From Firmicutes bacterium ADurb.Bin153 (GTDB taxonomy: Bacteria > Bacillota > DTU025 > MWDF01): a stretch of 64,000 nt of DNA. A program made the position numbers and the translations under genes. The notes below the pieces were generated by a model. It was not told where the DNA came from. It did no database searches and saw only the letters and a program-made list of their open reading frames with translations. Below, piece after piece: positions 25,282 to 33,119 of this stretch. Each line of letters opens with the position of its first letter. The stretch's first letter is position 1. The stretch is from NCBI GenBank assembly GCA_002070415.1, contig MWDF01000007.1:1-64000 (forward strand). Direction: 5' to 3'.

Positions 25282-27417
25282 CTACTGTGTCCTGAGCCAG
25301 ACAGTTATCTGCGTGCCCTTCAAGTACTTGCCCCCCGGCGCCGGCGACTGCTTGTATACAAGGCCGCTTCCTTCGGGCGACAACGAGAAGCCCGAGATGC
25401 CCGCCGCTATCGCAGCTGACTTCAAAGACTTGCCCCTGAGGTCCGGCACGACCGCGTCCGGCCCGCCCTTTTCCCCTTTGGATCCCTGTTCGGCGAAGTA
25501 GATTATGACCGCAGAACCTTTCGCCGCCGAAGTCCCGGGCCTCGGTACCATCTCGGTCGCGACGGCGCCTTCGCCTTCCGATGCCATCGCAAGGCCGGCT
25601 GACCTCAACAGGGCCGCCGCTTGCGTCCTTACGGTACCTATTACGTTGGGCACCTTTGTGAGCTGGGCCGCTTTCTCAGACGCGGTGACCTTCTCACTCG
25701 GCGCCACTTCCATATACCTCATTATATCCGATGCGATGCGCTGGAACACGGGAGCGGCCACCGTTCCGCCGTATCTGTTCTCGGTGGACGGCTCGTCGAT
25801 GGCGACCAGCACGGCCACCCTAGGCTCGTCGGCGGGGAGGTATCCCATGAAGGACGACACCCTCTTGTCGCCGTAACCTCCGCTTTCCGGCTTCTGCGCG
25901 GTGCCGGTCTTGCCGGCGACCCTGTAGCCGGGCGGGACCGCCTTGGTGCCGGAGCCTATCGTCGTCACGTCGTGCAGCATCTTCTGTACCTTGGCCACCG
26001 TGGCGTCCGAAAGCACCTTCCTTATCTTCGCGGGGTTAGTCCTCTTCACCAGGGTCCCCGAAGTATCGCGCAGCTCCTTTACCAGGTATGGCCTCATGAG
26101 AGTGCCGCCGTTGGCGATGGCGGAAAGGGCCGAGACCAGCTGCAGGCCGCTCACCGAAATGCCCTGGCCGAATGCGTATGTGGCCTGCTCCACAACCCTG
26201 AACTGCTTGAGGCTATGGAGGAGGCCCGTTGCCTCGCCCGGGAAGTCCACGCCGGTCTTGGAGCCGAAGCCGAACGCCGTGACGTAATGCATGAATTTCT
26301 CCGGCCCCAGCTTAAGGGCTAGGCTGCTGAAAACTGGGTTGCAGGAGTTCGCCATCGCCTCCGCCAGGGTCTGCTCGCCGTGGCCTCCGGCCTTCCAGCA
26401 CCTGATGGTCGCGTTGGCCACTTTTATCTGCCCGGGGTCGTAGAACTTGTCGTCTATGTCCGCAAGGCCCTCTTCTATCGCCGCGGCCGCCACTATCAGC
26501 TTGAAGGTGGAACCGGGCTCGTAAGAGTCGGTGATCGGCGTAAGCCTCCTCTGCTTCGTGGAAGACGCGAACGGTTCGTTGGGATTCGTGAACGGATAGG
26601 TGGCTATGGCAAGCAGCTCACCCGTCATAGGGTCCATCGCTACGGCGAAGCCGCCCTTGGCCCCGAACTCCCTGACCGCGCTCTCAAGGTGCTTCTCGCA
26701 GCTGTACTGTATGTTCTCGTCGATCGTGAGGACGACGTCCAGGCCGTTTACGGCGGGGGTGAAGACTTCTTGTCCTCCGGGGATTATGTTGCCCCTGGCG
26801 TCGCGCTCAGCCTGCAGGAGCCCCGCGGTGCCGGCCAGCGTCCTGTCGCACTGCGCCTCCATCCCCTCAAGGCCCTGGTTGTCGCTCCCGGCGAAACCGA
26901 CCAGCTGGCCGGCAAGGCTGCCTTTGGGGTAGAAGCGCTGGCCCTGGGCGAGGACCGTAAGCCCTGTCACCCTCTGTGCGGCTATGGACCTGAGCGCCTC
27001 ATAGCTCACCTTGCGCGCGATTATCCCTGGCTTCTGCCCGGGTTTCAGCTGCTCCGCGAGCTTCTTCTGGTCAAGGCCGAGTATCGGGGCGAGCTTCGCC
27101 GCCGCCTTCTGCGGGTCCTTCAGGTCCTGGGGCCGCACGAATATCGAGTTGGACGTGATGCTGTATGCAAGCTCGGTGCCGTTCCTGTCCAGGATCCTCC
27201 CTCTTACGGGATCGACTTCGGACGGCTTGACCCTCTGGGACAGGGCCTCCTCTGCGTACTCCGACGCTTTGAAGACCTGGATGTAGGTGAGCCTTACGAA
27301 GAGTATCGAGTAAAGGAAAATAACCAGGATCAATGACATCCAAATGCCCTTGATCCTGGTCCTCCTAGCGTCATCTGCCGTATCGCGTATTATCTTGCGC
27401 CCATCAGGCGGATTCAC
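25282..27417 (-). CDS. ftsI: Class B penicillin-binding protein FtsI/PBP2 with two PASTA domains
   Basis: 711 aa transpeptidase partner of FtsW. Cytoplasmic tail, membrane helix about 24-43, dimerisation region (RGRILDRNGTELAYS, about 72-86). The transpeptidase domain has catalytic Ser303 in STFK (303-306), SCN at 358-360 and KTGT at 503-506. Two PASTA repeats follow at about 588-642 and 655-708, beginning VPNVIG and VPDLRG. The PASTA tail is a Gram-positive-type (PBP2x/SpoVD) feature. The GTG start at 27417 has a weak ribosome-binding site, 19 nt after ftsL. Confidence 0.96.
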   Translation of the reverse strand: MNPPDGRKIIRDTADDARRTRIKGIWMSLILVIFLYSILFVRLTYIQVFKASEYAEEALSQRVKPSEVDPVRGRILDRNGTELAYSITSNSIFVRPQDLKDPQKAAAKLAPILGLDQKKLAEQLKPGQKPGIIARKVSYEALRSIAAQRVTGLTVLAQGQRFYPKGSLAGQLVGFAGSDNQGLEGMEAQCDRTLAGTAGLLQAERDARGNIIPGGQEVFTPAVNGLDVVLTIDENIQYSCEKHLESAVREFGAKGGFAVAMDPMTGELLAIATYPFTNPNEPFASSTKQRRLTPITDSYEPGSTFKLIVAAAAIEEGLADIDDKFYDPGQIKVANATIRCWKAGGHGEQTLAEAMANSCNPVFSSLALKLGPEKFMHYVTAFGFGSKTGVDFPGEATGLLHSLKQFRVVEQATYAFGQGISVSGLQLVSALSAIANGGTLMRPYLVKELRDTSGTLVKRTNPAKIRKVLSDATVAKVQKMLHDVTTIGSGTKAVPPGYRVAGKTGTAQKPESGGYGDKRVSSFMGYLPADEPRVAVLVAIDEPSTENRYGGTVAAPVFQRIASDIMRYMEVAPSEKVTASEKAAQLTKVPNVIGTVRTQAAALLRSAGLAMASEGEGAVATEMVPRPGTSAAKGSAVIIYFAEQGSKGEKGGPDAVVPDLRGKSLKSAAIAAGISGFSLSPEGSGLVYKQSPAPGGKYLKGTQITVWLRTQ

Positions 27418-27436
27418 ATCGGATCAACCCCAAGCA

Positions 27437-28006
27437 TCACTGCAGTACTTCCGGCAAGCTTCCGTTGGCATTCGCGTGCCAGGTGGATATCATGCTGGAA
27501 GTCGCGCTTATCGCCGTACTCTTCAGCCATGAGCCGAATATTGCCAGCACGGTCGGCACTTCTATCTCAAGCCTCGCGATGCCCTTCGGTCCCGTCTGAG
27601 CGGACTTCTCTTCGATGACGGCCGGTTTGTCTGCCGCCTTGTCCCTGAGGAGCAGGGCGGTGTTCGTAACGTCCACCATCCCGAGCCTCTCCCTGGCCAC
27701 CTTCTCGACCTTGGCCATCGAGTTCAGCTCCGCGAGCTCCATGCTCTTCTCGTTGTACACCTGCTTCAGCCCGGCGATCTGCGACTCAAGAGCGTCTATC
27801 TGCGAATATGCCGAGATCACGGCCGAGCGTTGCGCAAGGTAACCCATGGCTATAAGCACCGCGACGAATATTATAGCAGAAACGGAGAGCATCATGGAGT
27901 TCGGATTCGATGCCCTCGCACGCCTTGCCGCCCTGTTGTCGGTCCTTCTTGCGACCCTTCTGCGTTTCTTTATGGCTATCGGCCTTGAATCTGCATATAT
28001 CCTCAT
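27437..28006 (-). CDS. ftsL: FtsL-like septum protein
   Basis: 189 aa. A very basic cytoplasmic tail (about 10-35, many Arg/Lys), one membrane helix (about 38-58, MMLSVSAIIFVAVLIAMGYLA), then a leucine-zipper coiled coil (about 62-95) and the short ERLGMVDV motif near 106, as in FtsL/DivIC. A further 70 residues, including a hydrophobic stretch (VPTVLAIFGSWL), extend past the usual FtsL end. ATG 28006 is preferred to the upstream in-frame start because AGGAG lies 10 nt before it. Position between rsmH and ftsI supports the call. Confidence 0.86.
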   Translation of the reverse strand: MRIYADSRPIAIKKRRRVARRTDNRAARRARASNPNSMMLSVSAIIFVAVLIAMGYLAQRSAVISAYSQIDALESQIAGLKQVYNEKSMELAELNSMAKVEKVARERLGMVDVTNTALLLRDKAADKPAVIEEKSAQTGPKGIARLEIEVPTVLAIFGSWLKSTAISATSSMISTWHANANGSLPEVLQ

Positions 28007-28013
28007 GGAAGCT

Positions 28014-28964
28014 TCACTCCTGGTTAGAGATTTTCTCAACTGCCCTTAGCTTCGCGCTCCTGGCCCGCTGGTTATGTTCTATCTCCGCCTCGCTCGGAAG
28101 GACCGGTTTCCTCGTCAGCACTGTCGCTGTCGGCTTCAGTCCGCATACGCAAACGGGGATGTCCGGCGGACATGTGCACGGGTTCTCTGCGCTTCTGAAT
28201 ATGTTCTTGACTATCCTGTCCTCAAGGGAATGGTAGCTGAGTACCGCCAGCCGTCCGCCCGGCCTGAGCGCTTCGATTGCTTTGGGAAGGGCCTTCTCGA
28301 TGTTCTCGAGCTCCGTATTCACCGCGATCCTCAGGGCCTGGAACGTCCTCCTCGCGGGGTGCTGGCCCTTCTCCCTCGCGCCCTTCGGGATCGCCGCCTC
28401 GATTATGCCTATCAGCTGGCCTGTCGTCTCGATCCGGGATTTCGTCCTGAAGTCCGCTATGAAGCGGGCTATCCTCGCCGCCCACCGTTCCTCCCCGAAG
28501 TTGCCTATCAGCCTCGTAAGCCTTCTCTCGTCGGCCTCGTTGACCAAGCTTGCGGCGGTTACTGCAGCCGACCTGTCCATCCTCATGTCTAGCGGAGCGT
28601 CTTCCCTGTAGGTGAAACCCCTGCCAGTCTCGTCCAACTGGAATGAGCTCACGCCGAGGTCGAAAAGGGCTCCGTCCACTTTCCCGATGCCCAGCTTCGC
28701 GAGGACTTCGTCCAGCTTCACGTAGGAGGATTTCTCTATGAAGGTCTCGCACTCGATGCCCGACAGCCTCTGCTGCGCCGCCTCGATCGCGTCCTGGTCC
28801 ACGTCAAGTCCCACTATCGTGCCGCCCTGGCCCAGTATGCCTGCTGCTTTGAGGGCATGGCCGCCGCCTCCGAGGGTGCAGTCCAAGTAGATGCCGCCCG
28901 GCTTGAGGTCTAGGATTTCAAAGACTTCGCCGGTCATCACCGGCTCGTGTTCGAATGTCTTCAT
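28014..28964 (-). CDS. rsmH: 16S rRNA (cytosine1402-N4)-methyltransferase
   Basis: 316 aa. SAM-dependent methyltransferase acting on the P-site region of 16S rRNA. Motifs: HEPVMTGEV at 6-14, the SAM loop DCTLGGGGHA (about 28-37), LFDLGVSSFQLDETGRGF (about 101-118) and LRPGGRLAVLSYHSLEDRIVK. The Cys-rich NPCTCPPDIPVCVCG segment near 270 is family-typical. ATG 28964 overlaps the mraZ stop as ATGA. Confidence 0.97.
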   Translation of the reverse strand: MKTFEHEPVMTGEVFEILDLKPGGIYLDCTLGGGGHALKAAGILGQGGTIVGLDVDQDAIEAAQQRLSGIECETFIEKSSYVKLDEVLAKLGIGKVDGALFDLGVSSFQLDETGRGFTYREDAPLDMRMDRSAAVTAASLVNEADERRLTRLIGNFGEERWAARIARFIADFRTKSRIETTGQLIGIIEAAIPKGAREKGQHPARRTFQALRIAVNTELENIEKALPKAIEALRPGGRLAVLSYHSLEDRIVKNIFRSAENPCTCPPDIPVCVCGLKPTATVLTRKPVLPSEAEIEHNQRARSAKLRAVEKISNQE

Positions 28965-29404
28965 ACGCTGCCCTTGAGGCCCATATCGGCGAGGTCCTCG
29001 GCAAGCTTCTCATAGAACGGGGATGTCTCTTCCTCGTACTTGCCGTAGGTTTCGACCGCCCAGACCTCGAAACGGTTGATCGCGCCCGTTATCACTATGT
29101 CCCGCGCGATGTTCGCCATCTCGCGAAGCTTCTGCGGGAGCACCACCCTGCCCTGGCTGTCCAGGTCGCACTCTACGGCGTTCGCCGATATCATGCGCAG
29201 GTACTGCCTTACTTCTTTCTTCTCTACGGGCATCGACGTGATTGTGGAGATGTATTTGCCGAACTCTTCGACCGGGAAGCAGGCGAGGCATCCGTCCAGG
29301 CCCCTTGTGGCTATGAACTTGCCGTCCAGCTCCGAGCGGAACTTCGACGGGACGATGATTCTGTTCTTGTCGTCAAGCGAGTGCTTGTACTCTCCGATGA
29401 ACAC
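28961..29404 (-). CDS. mraZ: Transcriptional regulator MraZ
   Basis: 147 aa with two SpoVT/AbrB-like halves: GEYKHSLDDKNRIIVPSKFR (about 4-23) and AVECDLDSQGRVVLPQKLR (about 76-94). MraZ oligomers bind repeated boxes before their own gene and usually repress the dcw operon. Here three 10-bp repeats lie at 29421-29450, 17 bp before the GTG start. GGAGGTG is 5 nt upstream of GTG 29404. First gene of the 25-gene run. Confidence 0.96.
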   Translation of the reverse strand: MFIGEYKHSLDDKNRIIVPSKFRSELDGKFIATRGLDGCLACFPVEEFGKYISTITSMPVEKKEVRQYLRMISANAVECDLDSQGRVVLPQKLREMANIARDIVITGAINRFEVWAVETYGKYEEETSPFYEKLAEDLADMGLKGSV

Positions 29405-29420
29405 CGTCCCACCTCCTCGG

Positions 29421-29450
29421 CTTTACTCCATTTTACACCACTTCACTCCA
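29421..29450 (-). promoter_or_regulatory. MraZ box: three 10-bp direct repeats upstream of mraZ
   Basis: Read on the minus strand, three consecutive decamers are TGGAGTGAAG, TGGTGTAAAA and TGGAGTAAAG, all TGG(A/T)GTRAAR with an exact 10-bp period (one helical turn). TGG-containing repeats at 10-bp spacing before mraZ are the known MraZ operator design. They end 17 bp before the start codon and would cover the translation-proximal leader or promoter. A TAGAAT at 29469-29464 could be the -10, but no convincing -35 is seen. Confidence 0.8.
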
Positions 29451-29499
29451 CCTTGCTACATCAATTCTATGCCCGAGCAGGAAATCCTTCCTGGTGAAC

Positions 29500-29531
29500 A
29501 AAAAAATGACGCCACTTTACAAAGTGGCGTC
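29500..29531 (-). terminator. Rho-independent terminator after ymdB
   Basis: A perfect 10-bp stem (29508-29517 with 29522-29531) and a 4-nt loop, followed on the minus strand by a run of T from 29507 to 29500. It ends the rny-ymdB transcript and insulates mraZ, whose promoter must therefore lie between here and 29405. Confidence 0.9.
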
Positions 29532-29556
29532 TAGGCAGCTAGATACATGTTTATCC

Positions 29557-30330
29557 CTAGAGAGTGTAGTTGATCCTCTCAATCGACCTGGATTTACCGG
29601 TGGAGTGGTCGATATCTATGATCACCGCGTTAACCATGGCCCTTCCTCCACCGACCTCGAACTTGGTAGGCATGCCGGTCAGGAACCTGGGTATAACGGT
29701 TGAGCTCTCCATCCCGATGACGGAATCCACGGGCCCGCACATGCCTACGTCGGTTATGTATGCCGTCCCGTTGGGCAAGACCCTTTCGTCGGCGGTCTGA
29801 ACGTGGGTGTGCGTCCCTACCACTGCCGCCGCCCTTCCGTCCAGGTAGATGCCCAGGGCGTTCTTCTCCGACGTCGCCTCGGCGTGGAAGTCGACGATTA
29901 TCGCGTCCGCGTCCTTGCTCAGGCTCTCGATTATCTCATCGGCCTTCCTGAACGGACAGTCGTTGCCGCCCATGAACACCCTGCCCTGTAGGTTTATCAC
30001 GGCCAGGCGGAACGAGTTCGACCTTACCACGGCGAAGCCTCTCCCCGGGACACCGGGCGGGTAGTTAGCTGGCCTTATCACCCTGTCCAAGGAGACGATC
30101 CTGTCGGCCATTTCCTTCTTGTTCCACACGTGGTTGCCCGTAGTTATGAGGTCCGCGCCCATTTTCAGGAGCTGGTCCGCGTTCTCGGGCGTAAGGCCTA
30201 TGCCGCCGGAGGCGTTCTCGCCGTTGATGACTATGAAATCGGCGCCTTCGGACCTTGCGGCCTTAATGCCGTCCTCCAGCGCCGTCCTTCCAGGTTTGCC
30301 GACTATGTCCCCGAAGAAAGCCACCTTCAC
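29557..30330 (-). CDS. ymdB: YmdB family metallophosphoesterase
   Basis: 257 aa. Calcineurin-like phosphoesterase of the TIGR00282/YmdB family; B. subtilis YmdB hydrolyses 2',3'-cyclic nucleotides and influences biofilm and sporulation gene expression. Metal motifs: FFGDIVGKPGR at 5-15, VINGENASGG near 35, TTGNHVWN near 64, DFHAEATSEK near 146 and GTHTHVQTAD near 172. GTG 30330 overlaps the upstream stop as GTGA. The rny-ymdB association is conserved in Firmicutes. Confidence 0.94.
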   Translation of the reverse strand: MKVAFFGDIVGKPGRTALEDGIKAARSEGADFIVINGENASGGIGLTPENADQLLKMGADLITTGNHVWNKKEMADRIVSLDRVIRPANYPPGVPGRGFAVVRSNSFRLAVINLQGRVFMGGNDCPFRKADEIIESLSKDADAIIVDFHAEATSEKNALGIYLDGRAAAVVGTHTHVQTADERVLPNGTAYITDVGMCGPVDSVIGMESSTVIPRFLTGMPTKFEVGGGRAMVNAVIIDIDHSTGKSRSIERINYTL

Positions 30331-30881
30331 TTCACAGCGGCCCCCTTCCCCGCGATAAGGGGTTTGTCGAAAACCACTATCCTTCCCTCGTCCCTATAGC
30401 CGATTATGTCCTTCTCGCCGGCAGACGTCTTGACGTCTATGAGCATGTTGTTGATGGTATCGTCGCTCGGAAGCGAATCGGCTATGTCCTCGTCCTGGGT
30501 GTCCTTAAGCAGCGCCGTCTCGAAGAACTCCTCCATGATCCCGACTATAAGGGCTATTTCCTCGCTGGTGAGGCTGGCGATGTCCCTGAGCATCGTAAGC
30601 CTTGTGTATTCGCCGAGTTCCTCCACCTTCAGCTCGATCTTGCCGTCGGCAGGCATCCTCAGTATGTCCCAGATGGCGTCGATGCTGTACGCCATGCGGT
30701 TCCTGAGCGCGTCTATCTCGTCTTGGGCCACCTTCCTGCAGATGAGGAAAGACATCCCCAGCCTGGTGTCATCAGGCGAATACTGAGCTGAACAGATCTC
30801 GCTGTGCCTGGTCAGCAGGGAGAACAGAAGGCCGATGCCGCTGTTAGCCGGTTCATAGTCCTGTCTGTTTTGATCCCTCAT
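30327..30881 (-). CDS. Uncharacterised protein between rny and ymdB
   Basis: 184 aa, soluble, no signal peptide or recognised catalytic motif. The first part (about 14-50: GIGLLFSLLTRHSEICSAQYSPDDTRLGMSFLICRKV) looks like alternating helix and strand. The middle (about 52-125) is helical and acidic, and the C-terminus ends in a strand-rich KDIIGYRDEGRIVVF. A strong ribosome-binding site (AGGAGGGGAG) precedes ATG 30881. It is translationally coupled to ymdB by GTGA, so it is likely needed in a fixed ratio. I do not recognise the family; a role in RNA decay or in YmdB function is only a context guess. Confidence 0.75.
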   Translation of the reverse strand: MRDQNRQDYEPANSGIGLLFSLLTRHSEICSAQYSPDDTRLGMSFLICRKVAQDEIDALRNRMAYSIDAIWDILRMPADGKIELKVEELGEYTRLTMLRDIASLTSEEIALIVGIMEEFFETALLKDTQDEDIADSLPSDDTINNMLIDVKTSAGEKDIIGYRDEGRIVVFDKPLIAGKGAAVK

Positions 30882-30917
30882 ATTCTCCCCTCCTATCTAG
30901 TTATGGAATTGTCCTTA

Positions 30918-30943
30918 AGGCCGGACGTAATCCCGCCCGGCCT
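30918..30943 (-). other. GC-rich hairpin between rny and the unknown gene
   Basis: Inverted repeat AGGCCGG (30918-30924) with CCGGCCT (30937-30943), 12-nt loop. No T run follows on the minus strand, so it is more likely an mRNA processing or stabilising stem than a terminator. Confidence 0.4.
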
Positions 30944-30955
30944 CCGCACATCGCA

Positions 30956-32512
30956 TTATTTCGCGTAGTCGACCGACCTCGTCTCCCGGATGATCGTCAC
31001 TTTTATCTGTCCGGGGTACTCGAGCTCGCCTTCGATCCTCTTCGCTATGTCCTTGCCAAGAGTCACGGTCGCATAATCGTCTATCTTCTCGGGTTTCACC
31101 ATTATGCGTATCTCGCGGCCGGCCTGGATCGCGAATGCCCTGTCTACGCCCTCGTAAGAATCGGCTATCTCCTCCAGCTTCTCGAGCCTCTTTATATAGG
31201 TCTCGAGGGTCTCGCGCCTTGCGCCGGGCCTTGCCGCTGATATGGCGTCGGCCGCTTGCACAAGCACTGCTTCCACGCTGGCGGGTTCGATGTCGCCGTG
31301 GTGGGATTCGATGCCGTTGATGACCAGGGCGGATTCCCTGTACTTCCTGGCCAGGTCGGCTCCGATCGTCACGTGGGGCCCTTCCACTTCGTGGTCTATG
31401 GCCTTCCCTATGTCGTGAAGAAGGCCAGCCCTCTTCGCCAGCGTGACGTCAGCGCCCAGTTCAGAGGCCATGGTGCCGGCCAGCCTTGCCACCTCTATGG
31501 AATGGTTCAGTACGTTCTGTCCGTAGCTCGTCCTGAACCTCAGCCTGCCGAGCAACCTCTGGAGCTCCGGATGGAGCCCGATGACGCCCGTCTCCAGTAT
31601 GGCCCTTTCGCCCTCGTCCCTGATTACGGCGTCCACTTCTTTTTGGGCCCTTTCGACCATTTCCTCTATCCTGGCGGGCTGGATGCGCCCGTCTTGTATC
31701 AGTCGTTCGAGGGCTATCCTCGCTACTTCCCTCCTTACGGGATCGAAGCTGGATAGGATCACCGCCTCCGGGGTGTCGTCTATGATCAGGTCTACGCCCG
31801 TCAGCGTCTCGAGCGCCCTAATGTTCCTGCCTTCCCTTCCGATGATCCTGCCTTTCATCTCATCGCTTGGAAGGGGAACCACCGATACCGTCGTCTCTGT
31901 CACGTGCTCGGCCGCGCACCTTTGTATGGCCTGTGTGATTATGTCCCTGGATTTCTTGTCAGCTTCGTCCTTTGCCTGTGATTCTATTTCTTTGATCATG
32001 ATAGCCGCATCATGCCTTATTTCCGTTTCAACTTCCTTGAGCAGCTCCGCCTTCGCCTGTTCGCTCGTCAGGCTGCTTATACGTTCCAGCTCGGCCCTGT
32101 GCTTCTCGTGGGCTTCGTTGATATCCTGCTCAAGCCTCTTGAGTTCCTTGTCGCGCCTTTCGAGTTCGCCTTCCTTCTTGTCGAGGCCCTCGGTCTTCCG
32201 GTCGATCATCTCTTCCCTTTGCATGAGCCTTCTTTCGACTCTTTGCATCTCAAGGCGCCTTTCCTTGTTGTCCCTGTCGGCCTCGGCCCTCATCTTGTGG
32301 GCCTCCTCCTTGGCTTCCAGGAGCAGCTCGCGCCTTTCTGCCTCTCCTGCCCGCTGTGCTTCTGCCATTATCTCCTTGGCTCGGTCCTCGGCGCTTCCTA
32401 TCTTCCTCTCGGCGAATTGTTTCCTGAGGATATATCCTGCCGCGAATCCAACACAACCAGCGGCTGCCGTGATACCTATAACAATCGACGTATCCAGTAA
32501 ACACACCTCCAA
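30956..32512 (-). CDS. rny: Ribonuclease Y
   Basis: 518 aa by the longest frame. Membrane-anchored endoribonuclease that initiates mRNA decay. N-terminal membrane helix (about 9-29), long charged coiled coil (about 35-170), KH domain with [23 protein letters not shown] (about 219-241), then the HD domain with [12 protein letters not shown] (about 366-377) and [15 protein letters not shown]. It is close to B. subtilis RNase Y throughout. The start is unclear: TTG 32512 and GTG 32506 overlap the GGAGGTG, while a CTG at 32497 would be ideally spaced and give an N-terminus like the family. Confidence 0.96.
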   Translation of the reverse strand: MEVCLLDTSIVIGITAAAGCVGFAAGYILRKQFAERKIGSAEDRAKEIMAEAQRAGEAERRELLLEAKEEAHKMRAEADRDNKERRLEMQRVERRLMQREEMIDRKTEGLDKKEGELERRDKELKRLEQDINEAHEKHRAELERISSLTSEQAKAELLKEVETEIRHDAAIMIKEIESQAKDEADKKSRDIITQAIQRCAAEHVTETTVSVVPLPSDEMKGRIIGREGRNIRALETLTGVDLIIDDTPEAVILSSFDPVRREVARIALERLIQDGRIQPARIEEMVERAQKEVDAVIRDEGERAILETGVIGLHPELQRLLGRLRFRTSYGQNVLNHSIEVARLAGTMASELGADVTLAKRAGLLHDIGKAIDHEVEGPHVTIGADLARKYRESALVINGIESHHGDIEPASVEAVLVQAADAISAARPGARRETLETYIKRLEKLEEIADSYEGVDRAFAIQAGREIRIMVKPEKIDDYATVTLGKDIAKRIEGELEYPGQIKVTIIRETRSVDYAK

Positions 32513-32526
32513 TTTTCAAAGATCTG

Positions 32527-32538
32527 AAAAGGCCTTTT
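32527..32538. other. 12-bp perfect palindrome upstream of rny
   Basis: AAAAGGCCTTTT lies just upstream of the rny ribosome-binding site; a GGCAGG/CCTGCC inverted repeat is a little further upstream (about 32560). Either could be an operator or leader hairpin. The gap 32513-32611 also holds a TATGAT (32577-32572) with no good -35. Confidence 0.3.
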
Positions 32539-32596
32539 GCCACGCAGGGCAGGGCCTGCCGTAATTTTCACATCATATTTGGTAGACATTGCTACA

Positions 32597-32647
32597 AAGA
32601 TAACAATACAACAGCTGGACATCCTAGTCAAATAGGAGATCCAGCTG
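32597..32647 (-). terminator. Terminator after recX
   Basis: Stem CAGCTGGA/TCCAGCTG (32612-32619 with 32640-32647) continues, after two mismatches, with TCCTA/TAGGA. On the minus strand it is followed by a T-rich but interrupted tract (TTGTATTGTTATCTTTG). It separates recA-recX from rny. Confidence 0.7.
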
Positions 32648-32655
32648 GCAAATCG

Positions 32656-33117
32656 CTATTCATCTGTATCGTATGCTGCTCTTATGGCCTTTGCGACCAC
32701 ATCGGATCCGAAACCCTTCGAACCCAGGAACCTTGCCGCTTTCGCCAACGCGTTCCTGTCCTTTTCCCTTACCCGTCCGTGCGCCTTGGACAAAAGCCTT
32801 ACTGCCGCGGCAACCTCGTCGACCCCCGACCATGCCCTGTCCACCGCGGATTCGGCTATGTCTTTGGGAATCCCCCTCTCGATGAGCTTGTGAAAGGCCA
32901 TCATCCTTCCCATCCTGCCCGATGCGGCCAACTCGTCGGCCCACCTTACGGCGGCTGCCTCATCGCCCAAAAGCCGCTCCGACCTGAGCGCTTCCACCGC
33001 GGCGCCGGCAGATTCCGAATCATGGCCCCTCCTGGCCAGGTACGCCTTCACCTCGGCCTCCGACCTCGAACGGGCGGAAAGGTATCTGACTGCTTCCTTG
33101 AGGGGGTCCTTCCTCAT
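32656..33117 (-). CDS. recX: Regulatory protein RecX
   Basis: 153 aa, made of three-helix repeats. It begins KEAVRYLSARSRSEAEVKAYLARRG (about 7-31), the usual RecX opening, and later KLIERGIPKDIAESAVDRAW. RecX binds RecA filaments and limits their activity. ATG 33117 is 2 nt after the recA stop, so recX is translated from the recA mRNA; a terminator follows. Confidence 0.92.
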   Translation of the reverse strand: MRKDPLKEAVRYLSARSRSEAEVKAYLARRGHDSESAGAAVEALRSERLLGDEAAAVRWADELAASGRMGRMMAFHKLIERGIPKDIAESAVDRAWSGVDEVAAAVRLLSKAHGRVREKDRNALAKAARFLGSKGFGSDVVAKAIRAAYDTDE

Positions 33118-33119
33118 CT

